DNA of 64,000 nucleotides from an uncultured Alphaproteobacteria bacterium (GTDB lineage: Bacteria; Pseudomonadota; Alphaproteobacteria; Rhodobacterales; Rhodobacteraceae): the NCBI GenBank assembly GCA_929200255.1, contig CAKMYZ010000001.1, forward strand, positions 248,001 through 312,000, written 5' to 3'. The notes under the pieces are model-generated. The model saw nothing but the letters and a program-made list of their open reading frames with translations. It was not told the DNA's origin and did not search any database. Within the stretch, counting starts at the first letter, position 1. Each line of letters starts with the position of its first letter. A program made the position numbers and the translations under genes. This document shows positions 1 through 9,567 of the stretch, piece after piece.

Positions 1-551
1 ACGGACAGGATGTGCGGGACGTGACACAAGAAAGCCTGCACGCCCAGATCGGCGTCGTCCCGCAGGACACTGTGTTGTTCAATGACACCGTGCATTACAA
101 CATCGCTTACGGGCGTCCCGGTGCCAGCGAGGATGAAATCATCGCCGCCGCCAAAGCCGCTAAAATCCACGACTTCATCCAAAGCCTGCCTGATGGGTAT
201 GACACCACAGTGGGCGAACGCGGCCTGAAGCTGTCGGGTGGTGAAAAGCAGCGGGTCGGCATCGCCCGCACGCTCCTTAAGAATCCACCAATTTTGCTGT
301 TAGATGAGGCGACCAGCGCACTGGACACCGAAACCGAGATGGAAATTCAGGCAGAGTTGAAGGCGATGGGCGAAGGGCGCACCGTGATCACCATTGCCCA
401 CCGCCTGTCCACGATTGCCGACGCTGATCGCATTGTCGTGCTGGAAAACGGTGTGATCGTCGAAGAGGGTAAGCATGATGACCTGTTGGTCCGCGCCGGG
501 CGTTATGCGCATCTGTGGAACCGCCAGTCCGAGGAAGACGAACTGGCCTGA
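1..551 (+). CDS. Atm1-type ABC exporter, C-terminal ATPase part (5' truncated)
   Basis: This is the last ~183 residues of an ABC half-transporter whose membrane domain lies left of the window; the reading frame is open from base 3. What is visible is the nucleotide-binding domain: Q-loop (VVPQDT), ABC signature [13 protein letters not shown], Walker [13 protein letters not shown], and H-loop TIAHRLSTI. The run NIAYGRPGA and the [13 protein letters not shown] context resemble Atm1/HMT1-type exporters of the inner membrane, which move glutathione- or sulfur-linked metal species. That family assignment is inference from the ATPase domain only, because the substrate-determining membrane region is absent. 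The stop is TGA at 549-551, converging on the RND gene. Confidence 0.85.
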   Translation, partial: GQDVRDVTQESLHAQIGVVPQDTVLFNDTVHYNIAYGRPGASEDEIIAAAKAAKIHDFIQSLPDGYDTTVGERGLKLSGGEKQRVGIARTLLKNPPILLLDEATSALDTETEMEIQAELKAMGEGRTVITIAHRLSTIADADRIVVLENGVIVEEGKHDDLLVRAGRYAHLWNRQSEEDELA

Positions 552-642
552 TTTCACCCGGCTTTTCCCATCTGGCCTTCGCTCAACAGGCAGCACTATG
601 CGATTCAGGTTTTGCGCATAACGCTTTTGCGGGCCAAATGGG

Positions 643-3600
643 CTACTCGGCTGCTTGCATCGTTGCATCAAGGATAAGGGGTTCAGCTGCTGGCAGCCCT
701 TCATCCCAGATGAACTCTGGTGCCTTGATCCGACGTGCCTGACGGCGCAGCGCCCAGTCGCGGGCGGCTTTGCTGCTGCGGCCCATCGACAGTTTTGCGA
801 AAAGCTGTGCAAACCACTGAACATAGGTCACGAACCAGACGCGAACCGCCAGCATCGAGGGTGTGAACACCAGCGTCAGCATCGTCGCAATTCCAAGACC
901 AAAGACAACAGCAGTGGCCAGCTGTTTCCACCACAGCGCTGTCGGGCTGTCGACGGAATAGCCACCGTTCATGAAATCAAGGCTGAGGCCGAACATCATT
1001 GGGGCCAGTCCCGCCATTGTCGTGATTGTAGTCAGCAGGACGGGGCGAATGCGATCCTCTGCCGTGCGGGTGATTGCCTCGGCCCGCGGCATGTATTTGC
1101 TGTATTCCTGATAGGTGTCGATCAGGATGATGTTGTTGTTCACCACGATCCCGGCCAAGGCCACGATGCCCGTCCCCGTCATGATGATCGAGAAGGGTTG
1201 ATCCATCACCAGCATCCCCACCAGCGACCCGGCGGTGGACATGACCACAGCCATCAGCACGAGGAGCGAGTTGTAGATGCTGTTGAATTGCGCCAGCAGG
1301 ATGATGAACATCAAGCCCAACGCACCGGAAAAGGCCACTTGCAGGAAGGCTGCGGATTCCGCCTGATCTTCCTGATCACCGGTCCATTCCCAAGAGATGG
1401 AGCCTGCGAAGGGTTCGCTGTCCAGCCATGTGGTCAGCGTTGCAATCCGCTCTGTCGGGTTGAGCGGGCTTTCGGTCACGGTGTTATCTGCGAAGGCGGC
1501 GGTCAGGGCAGCTTGGGTCGTGTCATTGTCGAAACCGATGATGTCATAACGACCTGCGCCGCTGGCAGTCTCATCAACCACACGTGCCACCGCAGCGCTG
1601 GCACCGTCTATGGTGAGGGTCACCAGATCCGTTTCGACAGCTGCCTTGACGTCAAAGTAACGGGTCTGATCGACGCGGTCGATCTGGGCCAGCTTTGCGA
1701 CAGGGGTGCGGGTGATGAAATTGGACAGCGGGATCAGGCCTGCATTCGTCCGGACCTTCAGGCTGTCCAGCGTGGACAGCACCCGGTCCTGTTCTGGCAG
1801 GCGCACGCGGATTTCAATCTCTTCGTCCGAGCTATCCACGCGCATGGTGTCCAGCAGGATGCCCCGCGTGACCATCTGGACCATCGCCCCCACGGTGGCC
1901 ACATCGGCCCCGTACCGGCCTGCTTTTTCCACATCCACGTCAATCTGCCAGTCAATGCCAGGCAGGGGCAGGCTGTCTTCGACGGTGATCAGGCCGGGCG
2001 TTGCGTCAAACTGCGCGCGCGCAGCGGCGGTTGCTGCCAGCAATTCGTCCCAATTGTTGCTTTTGAGACGCAGGTGAACCGGTTTGGCAGAGGCCGGCCC
2101 GCGCGAGAGGTTGAGTATCTCAAAGCGAATGCCGGGGATTTTGGCCAATTCGGTTTCCAGATTGGCGATGACTGTGTCGCCATCAAACGCCGGATCAACC
2201 CCGGTGCTGGTCCAGGGGATAAAGCCCAGAAGACGGGTGCTTTGGGACACGGTGGGTCGATCTTCCCATGGGATCAACTCCAGTTGCAGCTGCCCGATGG
2301 CATCTGCAGGGCCTTCTGCCCCACCTGTGTTTGAGCTAAGACCACCTTCGCCCGCAAAGGAAAACACACTATCAATGCCTTGGGTGGCGAGGGTCACTGC
2401 CTCAACCTGTTTAAGCAGCGCATCTTTCTCAGCAAGGCTGATGTTGCCGCGCGCCTGCACGTAAACGATGGCCTGTTCCGGTTCAGATTCCACAAAGAAC
2501 TCAACGCCGTTGTTGTTGCTTCCGTAAAAGCCGAAAATGGACACGACGGTAAAGGCGACCGCCCCAACCGTTACCAGTGGCATGATCGGGTTGCCGGTGA
2601 TGAAATACATGAAATAGCCGAAAGGCGTACGGCGATAGCCCGCTTTGATCTGCCGCTGTCTTTGTTCAATTCGGGCGGCCCCCATAGTGATTGACAAAAG
2701 GAAGGCGCCGCCAAGGAACATGATCATACCGGGAAGCGATTCAACGAATCCGCCTGTCTGCACTGCTTCTCCTGACAGATAGCCGGGGTTCAGCGTGAGC
2801 ATTGCGCCGGTGAATACGACCATGATTGCCGGGAACACCAACAGTGCGCGAACAATCCACGGCAAACGCGCGCGCAGCGTATCTGATGCATTCCCGAACA
2901 GCCGACTCATCCGGCCGGTCACCCCGCCCATGACGGGCAGGTAGATCAGTGCGACCACAAGCGAGGCCGACAGCACGAAAATCAGCGTCACGGGCAGCAT
3001 CCCCATAAACTGCCCCGGGATGCCGGGCCAGAACAGCATGGGCAGGAAGGCGCAGAGCGTGGTCGCTGTGGAGGAAATGATCGGCCAGAACATCCGCTTG
3101 GCGGCCTCCACATAGGCGTGCATTGGCCCTGTGCCCTCTTTGATACGTTTGTCGGCGTATTCCACCACCACAATGGCCCCGTCGACCAGCATCCCGACGG
3201 CCAAAATCAGGCCGAACATGACGATGTTCGAGATCGTGATTTCCATCACCGCAAGCAGTGCAAAACACAAAAGGAATGACGTCGGGATTGCAAAACCCAC
3301 CAGAAGGGCGGGGCGGGTGCCGAGTGCAGCGAGGACCACGATCATCACCAGCGCGATGGCGGTCAGGACAGAGCCTTCCAACTGGCTGACCATAGAGGCC
3401 ACGTTGCGGGACTGATCGTTTGAGGTGCCGACCTGAATGGCGGCCTGCAACTCCGGCGACCAGTTTGCGCGCTCTTCCTCAACTACCTCTTGCACAAGGG
3501 CCGCGGTGTCGATCAGGTTAAAGCCTTTGCGTTTGACGACCTGCAGGGCCACCGTATTGACCCCATTAAAGCGGGCGGTGCCTGCGCGGTCTTCAAAGGT

Positions 3601-4386
3601 CAGTCGGATCGTGGCCAGATCACCCAGCGTGATCACCCGGTCGCCATTGGTTTTCACCGGCAGGTTATAGACGTCCTGGCTTTCATCAAAGGACGAAGGG
3701 ATCTTGACCGCAAACGTACCCTGGGCGGTTTCGACCTCGCCTGCGGCAATCAGCAGGTTGTTATTGGTCACAACACCGATCAATTCCCCAGCGGTGACAT
3801 TGTAGGCCTCTAGCCGCAGCGGATCGATCACAACCTCAAGCATTTCATCGCGCTGTCCGGCGAGGCCTGCCTCAAGCACCGCATCCAGCCCTTCAATGCG
3901 GTCTTGCAGATCCTTGGCGACCCGCAGCAGCGTGCGTTCGGGCACATCGCCCGTCAGGTTGACAATGACGATCGGGAATTCTGAGAAGTTGATCTCGTTG
4001 ATCGAATACTGATCGGCGCCAGAAGGAAACTGCGCTTCAGCACTATTCATTGCCGAGCGTATATCGGCGAGGATTTTGGTTTTATCCCAGCCAAACTCGA
4101 ACTCAAGTGCGACACCGGCATAGTTCTCGGCGGCTGTGGCAGACATCGTTTTCAGGCCATCAAGGTCGGAAAGTTCTGCCTCCATCGGTTTGACCAGCAG
4201 GCTTTCGCTGTCTTCAGCCGAGATACCGGGGAAGGGGACCGACACAAAGATTGCAGGGATTTCAATGTCAGGTTCGCCCTCTTTGGGCAGGCCGACGTAT
4301 GCCATCCCCCCCGCCAACAGCGAAAGGCCGATAAAGGCAAGAACCATGCGGGCGCGAGAGGCGGCCCAGTCAACTAAGCCGGTCAT
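643..4386 (-). CDS. RND efflux transporter permease subunit, long form
   Basis: Inner-membrane proton-driven RND permease of 1247 aa, about 200 residues longer than AcrB-type pumps (~1050 aa). The N-terminus has the usual first membrane helix followed by a porter domain, and a second porter repeat follows the central membrane bundle. The helix that normally carries two adjacent Asp residues for proton relay reads VGMLVDGAIVVVEYADK, so the second Asp is Gly. Extra hydrophobic segments lie between about residues 500 and 620, accounting for much of the added length. The start overlaps the stop of the adaptor gene by 4 bp (ATGA), so the two are translationally coupled. Substrate is unknown; the protein is closer to the general efflux RND group than to SecDF or HAE1 with a classical DD pair. 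Confidence 0.93.
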   Translation of the reverse strand: MTGLVDWAASRARMVLAFIGLSLLAGGMAYVGLPKEGEPDIEIPAIFVSVPFPGISAEDSESLLVKPMEAELSDLDGLKTMSATAAENYAGVALEFEFGWDKTKILADIRSAMNSAEAQFPSGADQYSINEINFSEFPIVIVNLTGDVPERTLLRVAKDLQDRIEGLDAVLEAGLAGQRDEMLEVVIDPLRLEAYNVTAGELIGVVTNNNLLIAAGEVETAQGTFAVKIPSSFDESQDVYNLPVKTNGDRVITLGDLATIRLTFEDRAGTARFNGVNTVALQVVKRKGFNLIDTAALVQEVVEEERANWSPELQAAIQVGTSNDQSRNVASMVSQLEGSVLTAIALVMIVVLAALGTRPALLVGFAIPTSFLLCFALLAVMEITISNIVMFGLILAVGMLVDGAIVVVEYADKRIKEGTGPMHAYVEAAKRMFWPIISSTATTLCAFLPMLFWPGIPGQFMGMLPVTLIFVLSASLVVALIYLPVMGGVTGRMSRLFGNASDTLRARLPWIVRALLVFPAIMVVFTGAMLTLNPGYLSGEAVQTGGFVESLPGMIMFLGGAFLLSITMGAARIEQRQRQIKAGYRRTPFGYFMYFITGNPIMPLVTVGAVAFTVVSIFGFYGSNNNGVEFFVESEPEQAIVYVQARGNISLAEKDALLKQVEAVTLATQGIDSVFSFAGEGGLSSNTGGAEGPADAIGQLQLELIPWEDRPTVSQSTRLLGFIPWTSTGVDPAFDGDTVIANLETELAKIPGIRFEILNLSRGPASAKPVHLRLKSNNWDELLAATAAARAQFDATPGLITVEDSLPLPGIDWQIDVDVEKAGRYGADVATVGAMVQMVTRGILLDTMRVDSSDEEIEIRVRLPEQDRVLSTLDSLKVRTNAGLIPLSNFITRTPVAKLAQIDRVDQTRYFDVKAAVETDLVTLTIDGASAAVARVVDETASGAGRYDIIGFDNDTTQAALTAAFADNTVTESPLNPTERIATLTTWLDSEPFAGSISWEWTGDQEDQAESAAFLQVAFSGALGLMFIILLAQFNSIYNSLLVLMAVVMSTAGSLVGMLVMDQPFSIIMTGTGIVALAGIVVNNNIILIDTYQEYSKYMPRAEAITRTAEDRIRPVLLTTITTMAGLAPMMFGLSLDFMNGGYSVDSPTALWWKQLATAVVFGLGIATMLTLVFTPSMLAVRVWFVTYVQWFAQLFAKLSMGRSSKAARDWALRRQARRIKAPEFIWDEGLPAAEPLILDATMQAAE

Positions 4387-5624
4387 CCTTTGGCCTCTGA
4401 AAATGTTGGCGCGAGTTTGACGCCATCAATAACGAACTCTTGCCCGACGGTGATGATATCCACCGTCTCAGGTAAATCGGTCACCCAGACACCCTCGGCG
4501 GTATCACGCAGCAGCGTCACAGGCATAAATTGAGCTATGTTGCCTTCGCTCACGGTGCGCACACCGAGGACACCATCATCATCCAGCGTCAGCGATGATT
4601 GGGCGATAAGATGTGCTATGCGCCCAACGGATGCGATCAGGATTTCGGCGGTTTGCCCGTCGCTGATAGCCAGATCGGGATTGTCTACGGTGACTTCCAC
4701 ACGGAAGGTACGGGTCAGTTCATCCGCGCTACGCGACCGAAAGGTGACGCGGCCCTGTGCTTCTTGCCTATCCGCAAGCAGCGCACCGGCCAAAGCGCCA
4801 ACGGTCACTTTGGAGATGTCAGCCTCGGGTGCAAACCCGACCAGCTTGATCTCGTTAAGCTGGATGATCGTCGCACAGGGCGCGCCAGGTTGCATCAATG
4901 CACCCAGTTCGGCGGTATCCGTTTCCAGCAGGCCCGAGAAGGGCGCGCGGATCGTCAGTTTTTCGATCTCACGGGTGGCCGTGGCCACGGCTGCCTGGGC
5001 AGATTGGATGCCGGCCTGCGCTGACGCGACAGCTGAACTGGCGCGCTGCACGCCTGCGGTTGCGGCTTCCATTGCGGCCTGCGCACTGACAACCCGTGTC
5101 TCAGACGCAAACCCGTCTTCTGACAGGCTGCGTGCGGCGTTCAGGTTGATCTCGGCCTCGCGGACCCGCGCATTGGCCTCAAGCACGCCGGCTTCTGCCT
5201 CGGGGACGCGCCCTTGCGCTTCGGCCAGCCGCGCGCGTGCTTCCGCCAGCGAGGCCTGGCGCGTGCCGGGATCAAGGCGGCAGAGCGCGTCGCCCTCATT
5301 GACCGAAGTGCCTTTGCGCAAGGGATCGGAAATCACAAGGCCTGATGTTTCCGAGGCGACGGTCACCTGACGCGCGGCTTCTGTTCTGCCGCGCAGGATC
5401 ACGGCACTGTCGATTGTTTGTGCGACAGAATGCATGGCGACCACGCCGACGGCAGATTCGCCGGATGTCGCGGCAGTGTCCTCTACGGCAACTTCGGTGG
5501 TCTCAGGTATTTGTGCATCCGCAGGGGCGGTCTGTGCAAAGTCAAGCAGGCGATCACGCTCGAACACAACAAAATATAGGCCTGCAAGAACCAGAATTGC
5601 AGTTATGACCGGGATGATCTTCAT
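4383..5624 (-). CDS. RND efflux periplasmic adaptor (membrane fusion protein)
   Basis: Periplasmic adaptor linking the RND permease to an outer-membrane channel. The chosen start gives MKIIPVITAILVLAG, a single N-terminal anchor helix, with an AGAGG ribosome site just upstream; the frame stays open 90 bases further up but without a signal-like sequence. The 413-aa protein has a half-lipoyl region, a long alanine-rich alpha-helical hairpin (about residues 110-230, repeated AEARARLAEA-like heptads), the second half-lipoyl segment around IRAPFSGLLETD, and a beta-barrel region. This is the HlyD/AcrA order. It is first in a two-gene operon with the permease downstream and no outer-membrane factor nearby, so it probably borrows a TolC-type channel encoded elsewhere. 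Confidence 0.92.
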   Translation of the reverse strand: MKIIPVITAILVLAGLYFVVFERDRLLDFAQTAPADAQIPETTEVAVEDTAATSGESAVGVVAMHSVAQTIDSAVILRGRTEAARQVTVASETSGLVISDPLRKGTSVNEGDALCRLDPGTRQASLAEARARLAEAQGRVPEAEAGVLEANARVREAEINLNAARSLSEDGFASETRVVSAQAAMEAATAGVQRASSAVASAQAGIQSAQAAVATATREIEKLTIRAPFSGLLETDTAELGALMQPGAPCATIIQLNEIKLVGFAPEADISKVTVGALAGALLADRQEAQGRVTFRSRSADELTRTFRVEVTVDNPDLAISDGQTAEILIASVGRIAHLIAQSSLTLDDDGVLGVRTVSEGNIAQFMPVTLLRDTAEGVWVTDLPETVDIITVGQEFVIDGVKLAPTFSEAKG

Positions 5625-5893
5625 TGTCGTGACCTCTGAACATGCCGCAAACCGCCTTTGCCGCGCTGTGTTTCTTAATGTTGTCTTTACGTTGCCCGCA
5701 GTTATGCGGATCACAATACCATACTAAACCACTCAGTTCATTTTACAGTCAACCTTCCGTGACGGCAAGCATCGTTTCTGCGACTGTGCAAGGAAACGTG
5801 ATGGCATTTTTGCCTCTGCCCTTGTTCAATACGCCAGCTTCACGATATGAACGCCAAAAGGCGTATAATGACCTGCGAAGTGTGAGGCCCAAG

Positions 5894-6550
5894 GTGAGCA
5901 ACAACGACAGTTTTATCGAGGAAGTCACCGAAGAGGTGCGGCGCGAGAAGCTCTATGGCTACCTGCGCCGGTATGGCTGGATTGCAGTAGCGGGTGTGCT
6001 GCTTTTGGTGGGCGGGGCGGCCTGGAATGAATATCGCGCCGCGCAGGCGCGCAATGCGGCACAGGCGCTGGGCGATGCGCTTGTCGATGCGCTGAACGAA
6101 GATGCGCCAGAGGCGCGGGCGATAGCACTGGCCGGGGTGCAGGCTGATGGGGCCTCTGCGTCTGTTACGCTGCTATTGCGGGCGGCCACCCAGCAAGAGA
6201 CAGGTGATGCCGCTGGTGCGGCGGCGACACTGAATGCGCTTGCCATCGATCCGGACGCGCCAGAGATGTACCGCGATCTGGCGGCGTTCAAGGCGGCCAT
6301 GCTGCCAACGGATGATGTTGCAGCCCGTCTGGCCGCGTTGGATGCGCTGTCACTGCCCGGCCAACCGTTTCGCCTGCTGGCGCTCGAGCAAAAGGCCTAC
6401 CTGACACTGGAGGGTGGCGACGTCGAAGCCGCCATCGCCATCATGCGGCAGGTCGAAGAAGATGCCGCCGTCACACGCGGCTTGCGCGAACGTGTGCAGA
6501 CGCTCATGGTGGCGTTGGGTGAACCTTTGCCCGAGCCTGTGGCCGAATAA
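5894..6550 (+). CDS. YfgM-like tetratricopeptide membrane protein
   Basis: 218-aa protein with a short cytoplasmic N-terminus rich in charges (SNNDSFIEEVTEEVRREKL), one transmembrane helix (about residues 25-45, IAVAGVLLLVGGAAW), and an alanine-rich TPR-like helical domain facing the periplasm. This matches the YfgM family, which in E. coli binds SecYEG and periplasmic chaperones. I chose the GTG at 5894 because family members begin with the SNNDSFIEE-like segment; the upstream open frame from 5642 does not look like protein. Gene order YfgM-like, bamB, der is the same as in E. coli (yfgM-bamB-der), which supports the assignment. Only 8 bases separate it from bamB. Confidence 0.85.
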   Translation: MSNNDSFIEEVTEEVRREKLYGYLRRYGWIAVAGVLLLVGGAAWNEYRAAQARNAAQALGDALVDALNEDAPEARAIALAGVQADGASASVTLLLRAATQQETGDAAGAAATLNALAIDPDAPEMYRDLAAFKAAMLPTDDVAARLAALDALSLPGQPFRLLALEQKAYLTLEGGDVEAAIAIMRQVEEDAAVTRGLRERVQTLMVALGEPLPEPVAE

Positions 6551-6558
6551 AGCGCTGA

Positions 6559-7869
6559 TTGGATCTGCCCGTGATTTCTAGAATACGCCTTGCCACACTC
6601 CTGAGCATGACCCTGCTGGCAGCTTGCGGCGAAGATGACATCATCCTGCCGGGTGAGCGTTTTGATATTCGTTCGCAATCGGTTGAGGTCAACCAAACCT
6701 TGCCGATCAATCTGCCGACTGTTCGTGCCAACGCAGAGTGGACACACCACAATGGGTCCGCGGCACATAGTGTCACTCATCCCGCACTTGGTACCACGCT
6801 GAGCCCGGTTTTTGTGGCCAATATCGGCGAGGGCGATAGCAAAAGCGCGCGAATTACCTCGCACCCTGTTGTATCGGGCGGCGTGATCTACACCGTTGAT
6901 GCCCGCGCAACCGTTACGGCGACTAGCACCTCTGGTGGAGCCTTGTGGTCGCGTGATCTGACGCCGCGCACGGACAACCCCGGTGACGCCTCTGGCGGTG
7001 GTATTTCAGTTGCGGGTGGACAGGTTTATGTGACCACCGGTTTTGGTGAAGTGACGGCGCTTGATGCGGCGACCGGCCAAACCGTTTGGGTGCAGGACCT
7101 GGACGCGCCTGCCAACGCCTCTGCAACCGTGCGTGGCGACTTCGTCTATGTGGTCGCGCGCGACAGCATGGCCTGGGCACTGGATGCCGCAAACGGGCGC
7201 ATTCGCTGGCAACAATCAGGATCGCCATCAACGGCGAACTTCGGCGGTGGTGCCGCACCTGCTGTTTCAGGCGACTTTGTGATCTTCCCATTCCCATCAG
7301 GTGAAGTGCTGGCAACATACCCACTGGGTGGCATCCCACGCTGGTCCGCCGTTGTTTCTGGCGACCGTGTCGGAAGTGCTTCGGCGAACATTAACGATAT
7401 CGCGGGTGACCCGGTAATCTTGGATGACTGTGTGTATCTGGGGAATTTCGGCGGTCGCACCGTGGCAATCGAGTTGTCAACCGGTGACCGCCTTTGGACT
7501 GCGGCCGAAGGGACCGTCAGCCCGGTCTGGCCTGTCGACAATGCCGTTTTCCTGATCAATGACATCAATGAACTGGTACGGCTGGATCGCGCAACCGGGG
7601 ATCCTGTCTGGCGCACGGCCCTGCCGGCCTTTGAGGAAGATCAGCGCACCCGCCGCCAGAAACGCGTTTTCGCGCATTATGGTCCGGTCCTTGCCGGGGG
7701 GCGTCTGATCGTCACCTCATCGGATGGGTTTATCCGGCAGTTTGACCCAACCTCGGGGGCCCTGCTGGGCCAGATCGTACTGCCCGGCGGCGCAGCCTCT
7801 GGCCCTGTTGTGGCGGGTCGAACACTCTACGTTGTAAGCAAGTCCGGCCAACTACACGCTTTCCGTTAG
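6559..7869 (+). CDS. bamB: Outer membrane protein assembly factor BamB (PQQ-like beta-propeller lipoprotein)
   Basis: Lipoprotein subunit of the BAM complex that folds beta-barrel proteins into the outer membrane. The N-terminus has a signal peptide ending in a lipobox (LLAAC, Cys near residue 23), followed by a beta-propeller built from repeats of the type GGVIYTVDARATVTA, VYVTTGFGEVTALDAATG, FVYVVARDSMAWALDAANG and so on, spanning about residues 80-430. The first in-frame start is TTG at 6559; a GTG at 6571 giving VISRIRLATLL is equally possible and would make a more compact signal peptide. It sits between a YfgM-like gene and der, the same order as in gammaproteobacteria. Confidence 0.88.
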   Translation: MDLPVISRIRLATLLSMTLLAACGEDDIILPGERFDIRSQSVEVNQTLPINLPTVRANAEWTHHNGSAAHSVTHPALGTTLSPVFVANIGEGDSKSARITSHPVVSGGVIYTVDARATVTATSTSGGALWSRDLTPRTDNPGDASGGGISVAGGQVYVTTGFGEVTALDAATGQTVWVQDLDAPANASATVRGDFVYVVARDSMAWALDAANGRIRWQQSGSPSTANFGGGAAPAVSGDFVIFPFPSGEVLATYPLGGIPRWSAVVSGDRVGSASANINDIAGDPVILDDCVYLGNFGGRTVAIELSTGDRLWTAAEGTVSPVWPVDNAVFLINDINELVRLDRATGDPVWRTALPAFEEDQRTRRQKRVFAHYGPVLAGGRLIVTSSDGFIRQFDPTSGALLGQIVLPGGAASGPVVAGRTLYVVSKSGQLHAFR

Positions 7870-7918
7870 GCCGGAACTGGTGTAACGCGCGGGTCCAGAC
7901 CCGTCAGGAGCCGAAAAG

Positions 7919-9376
7919 ATGAGCTTTACCCTCGCAATCGTGGGACGTCCCAATGTGGGCAAATCCACCTTGTTCAACCGTTTGGTTGGCAAGAAACTGG
8001 CATTGGTCGATGATCAGCCGGGGGTCACGCGCGATTTGCGCGAGGGCGAGGCACGCCTGGCTGACCTGCGCTTTACCGTGATTGACAGTGCTGGCCTGGA
8101 AGATGCCACAGACGACAGCCTGCAAGGGCGAATGCGCCGCCTGACCGAACGTGCGGTTGAGATGGCTGATGTGTGCCTCTTTATGATCGACGCGCGGGCA
8201 GGGGTGTTACCCGCCGATGAGGTCTTTGCCGATATTCTGCGCAAGAAGAATGCCAACGTAATCCTTGCGGCCAACAAGGGCGAAGGCAAAGCGGCGGATG
8301 CAACGATCCTAGAGGCCTATGCGCTGGGGCTGGGTGAACCGATCCGCATGTCTGCGGAACATGGCGAAGGCTTGGGCGAATTGCTGGACGAACTCCGCCC
8401 GCTGGCGGATGCATTTGAAGAGCGCGCGGCGGCGGATGCACCTGACGTTGATGTGGATGTCGGCGAAGATGACGAGGATGCCCCGCGCATCCCCACGAGA
8501 GCCAAACCCTTGCAAATTGCCGTCGTGGGCCGTCCCAACGCGGGCAAATCCACGCTGATCAACCAGATCATCGGTGAAGAACGTTTGCTGACCGGCCCCG
8601 AGGCCGGGATCACACGCGATGCGATTTCTGTCCAGCAGGATTGGGGCGGCGTACCGATGCGTATCTTCGATACTGCCGGGATGCGCAAGAAAGCCAAAGT
8701 GCAGGAAAAGCTGGAGAAGCTGTCCGTCTCTGATGGCCTGCGCGCAGTGAAATTCGCCGAAGTCGTCGTTGTTCTGCTTGATGTCGAAATCCCTTTTGAA
8801 CAGCAGGATCTGCGCATCGCCGACCTGGCCGAGCGTGAAGGCCGTGCCGTAGTTGTCGCCGTGAACAAATGGGATGTTGAGGGCGAAAAGCAAAGTAAAC
8901 TCAAAGAATTGCGCGAGAGTTTTGAGAGGCTTTTGCCACAGTTGCGCGGCGCGCCATTGGTGACCGTATCGGCCAAGACGGGCAAAGGGCTGGACCGTTT
9001 GCAGCAGGCGATCATGCGCGCGCATGAGGTCTGGAACCGCCGCATTTCAACCGCGCAGCTGAACCGTTGGTTGACCGGTATGCTGGAACAGCACCCGCCG
9101 CCCGCGCCCGGCGGCAAGCGCATCAGGATGCGCTATATGACCCAGGTGAAAACACGCCCACCTGCGTTTGTGGTGATGACCTCGCACCCTGACCAGATGC
9201 CAGAAAGCTATAAGCGCTATCTGATCAATGGGTTGCGGGTCGATTTTGACATGCCTGGCACGCCGATCCGGCTTTACCTGCGTGATCAGGGGGACAAGAA
9301 CCCCTATAAGGACAAAAAGTCGTCGCAACCATCCCGCCTGTCAAAGCACCTTAAGAAAGGGCCCAGCGCGCGCTGA
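7919..9376 (+). CDS. der: Ribosome-associated GTPase Der (EngA)
   Basis: Essential GTPase with two tandem G domains that assists 50S ribosomal subunit maturation. Both P-loops are clear: GRPNVGKST near residue 9 and GRPNAGKST near residue 205, each with its DxxG motif (DSAGL and DTAGM) and NKxD-type motif (NKWD in the second). Between them lies an acidic linker ([14 protein letters not shown]). The C-terminal KH-like domain (about residues 380-470) precedes a lysine-rich tail. Length 485 aa is normal. The ATG follows AGGAG with good spacing. It is the last gene of the YfgM-like/bamB/der run; a weak GGGCC-ATCA-GGCCC hairpin without a T tract follows at 9389-9402. Confidence 0.97.
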   Translation: MSFTLAIVGRPNVGKSTLFNRLVGKKLALVDDQPGVTRDLREGEARLADLRFTVIDSAGLEDATDDSLQGRMRRLTERAVEMADVCLFMIDARAGVLPADEVFADILRKKNANVILAANKGEGKAADATILEAYALGLGEPIRMSAEHGEGLGELLDELRPLADAFEERAAADAPDVDVDVGEDDEDAPRIPTRAKPLQIAVVGRPNAGKSTLINQIIGEERLLTGPEAGITRDAISVQQDWGGVPMRIFDTAGMRKKAKVQEKLEKLSVSDGLRAVKFAEVVVVLLDVEIPFEQQDLRIADLAEREGRAVVVAVNKWDVEGEKQSKLKELRESFERLLPQLRGAPLVTVSAKTGKGLDRLQQAIMRAHEVWNRRISTAQLNRWLTGMLEQHPPPAPGGKRIRMRYMTQVKTRPPAFVVMTSHPDQMPESYKRYLINGLRVDFDMPGTPIRLYLRDQGDKNPYKDKKSSQPSRLSKHLKKGPSAR

Positions 9377-9567
9377 TCGGGGTCTGGCGGGCCATCAGGC
9401 CCTGTAGAATGGCTATTGCTGCGGCATTGTGCCTTGTCACACGGCGGGACCGACAAACCGACGGCGTGGGGGTGCGGGGCCTGCCCATCCTTGGGTGGGG
9501 AAAAGCCGACTTGCACGAAGGATGACGCTGCGTCAGCATTGCCGCAATTCAAACGGGGACAGTTTTA

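Noticed and set aside
655-2334. 559-aa open frame on the plus strand opposite the RND gene
   Set aside because: It is a shadow of the RND coding frame: composition is His/Gln/Asp-rich without domains, and the minus-strand gene has clear RND motifs.
9389-9402. GGGCC-ATCA-GGCCC hairpin as the der terminator
   Set aside because: The stem is only 5 bp and no U run follows.
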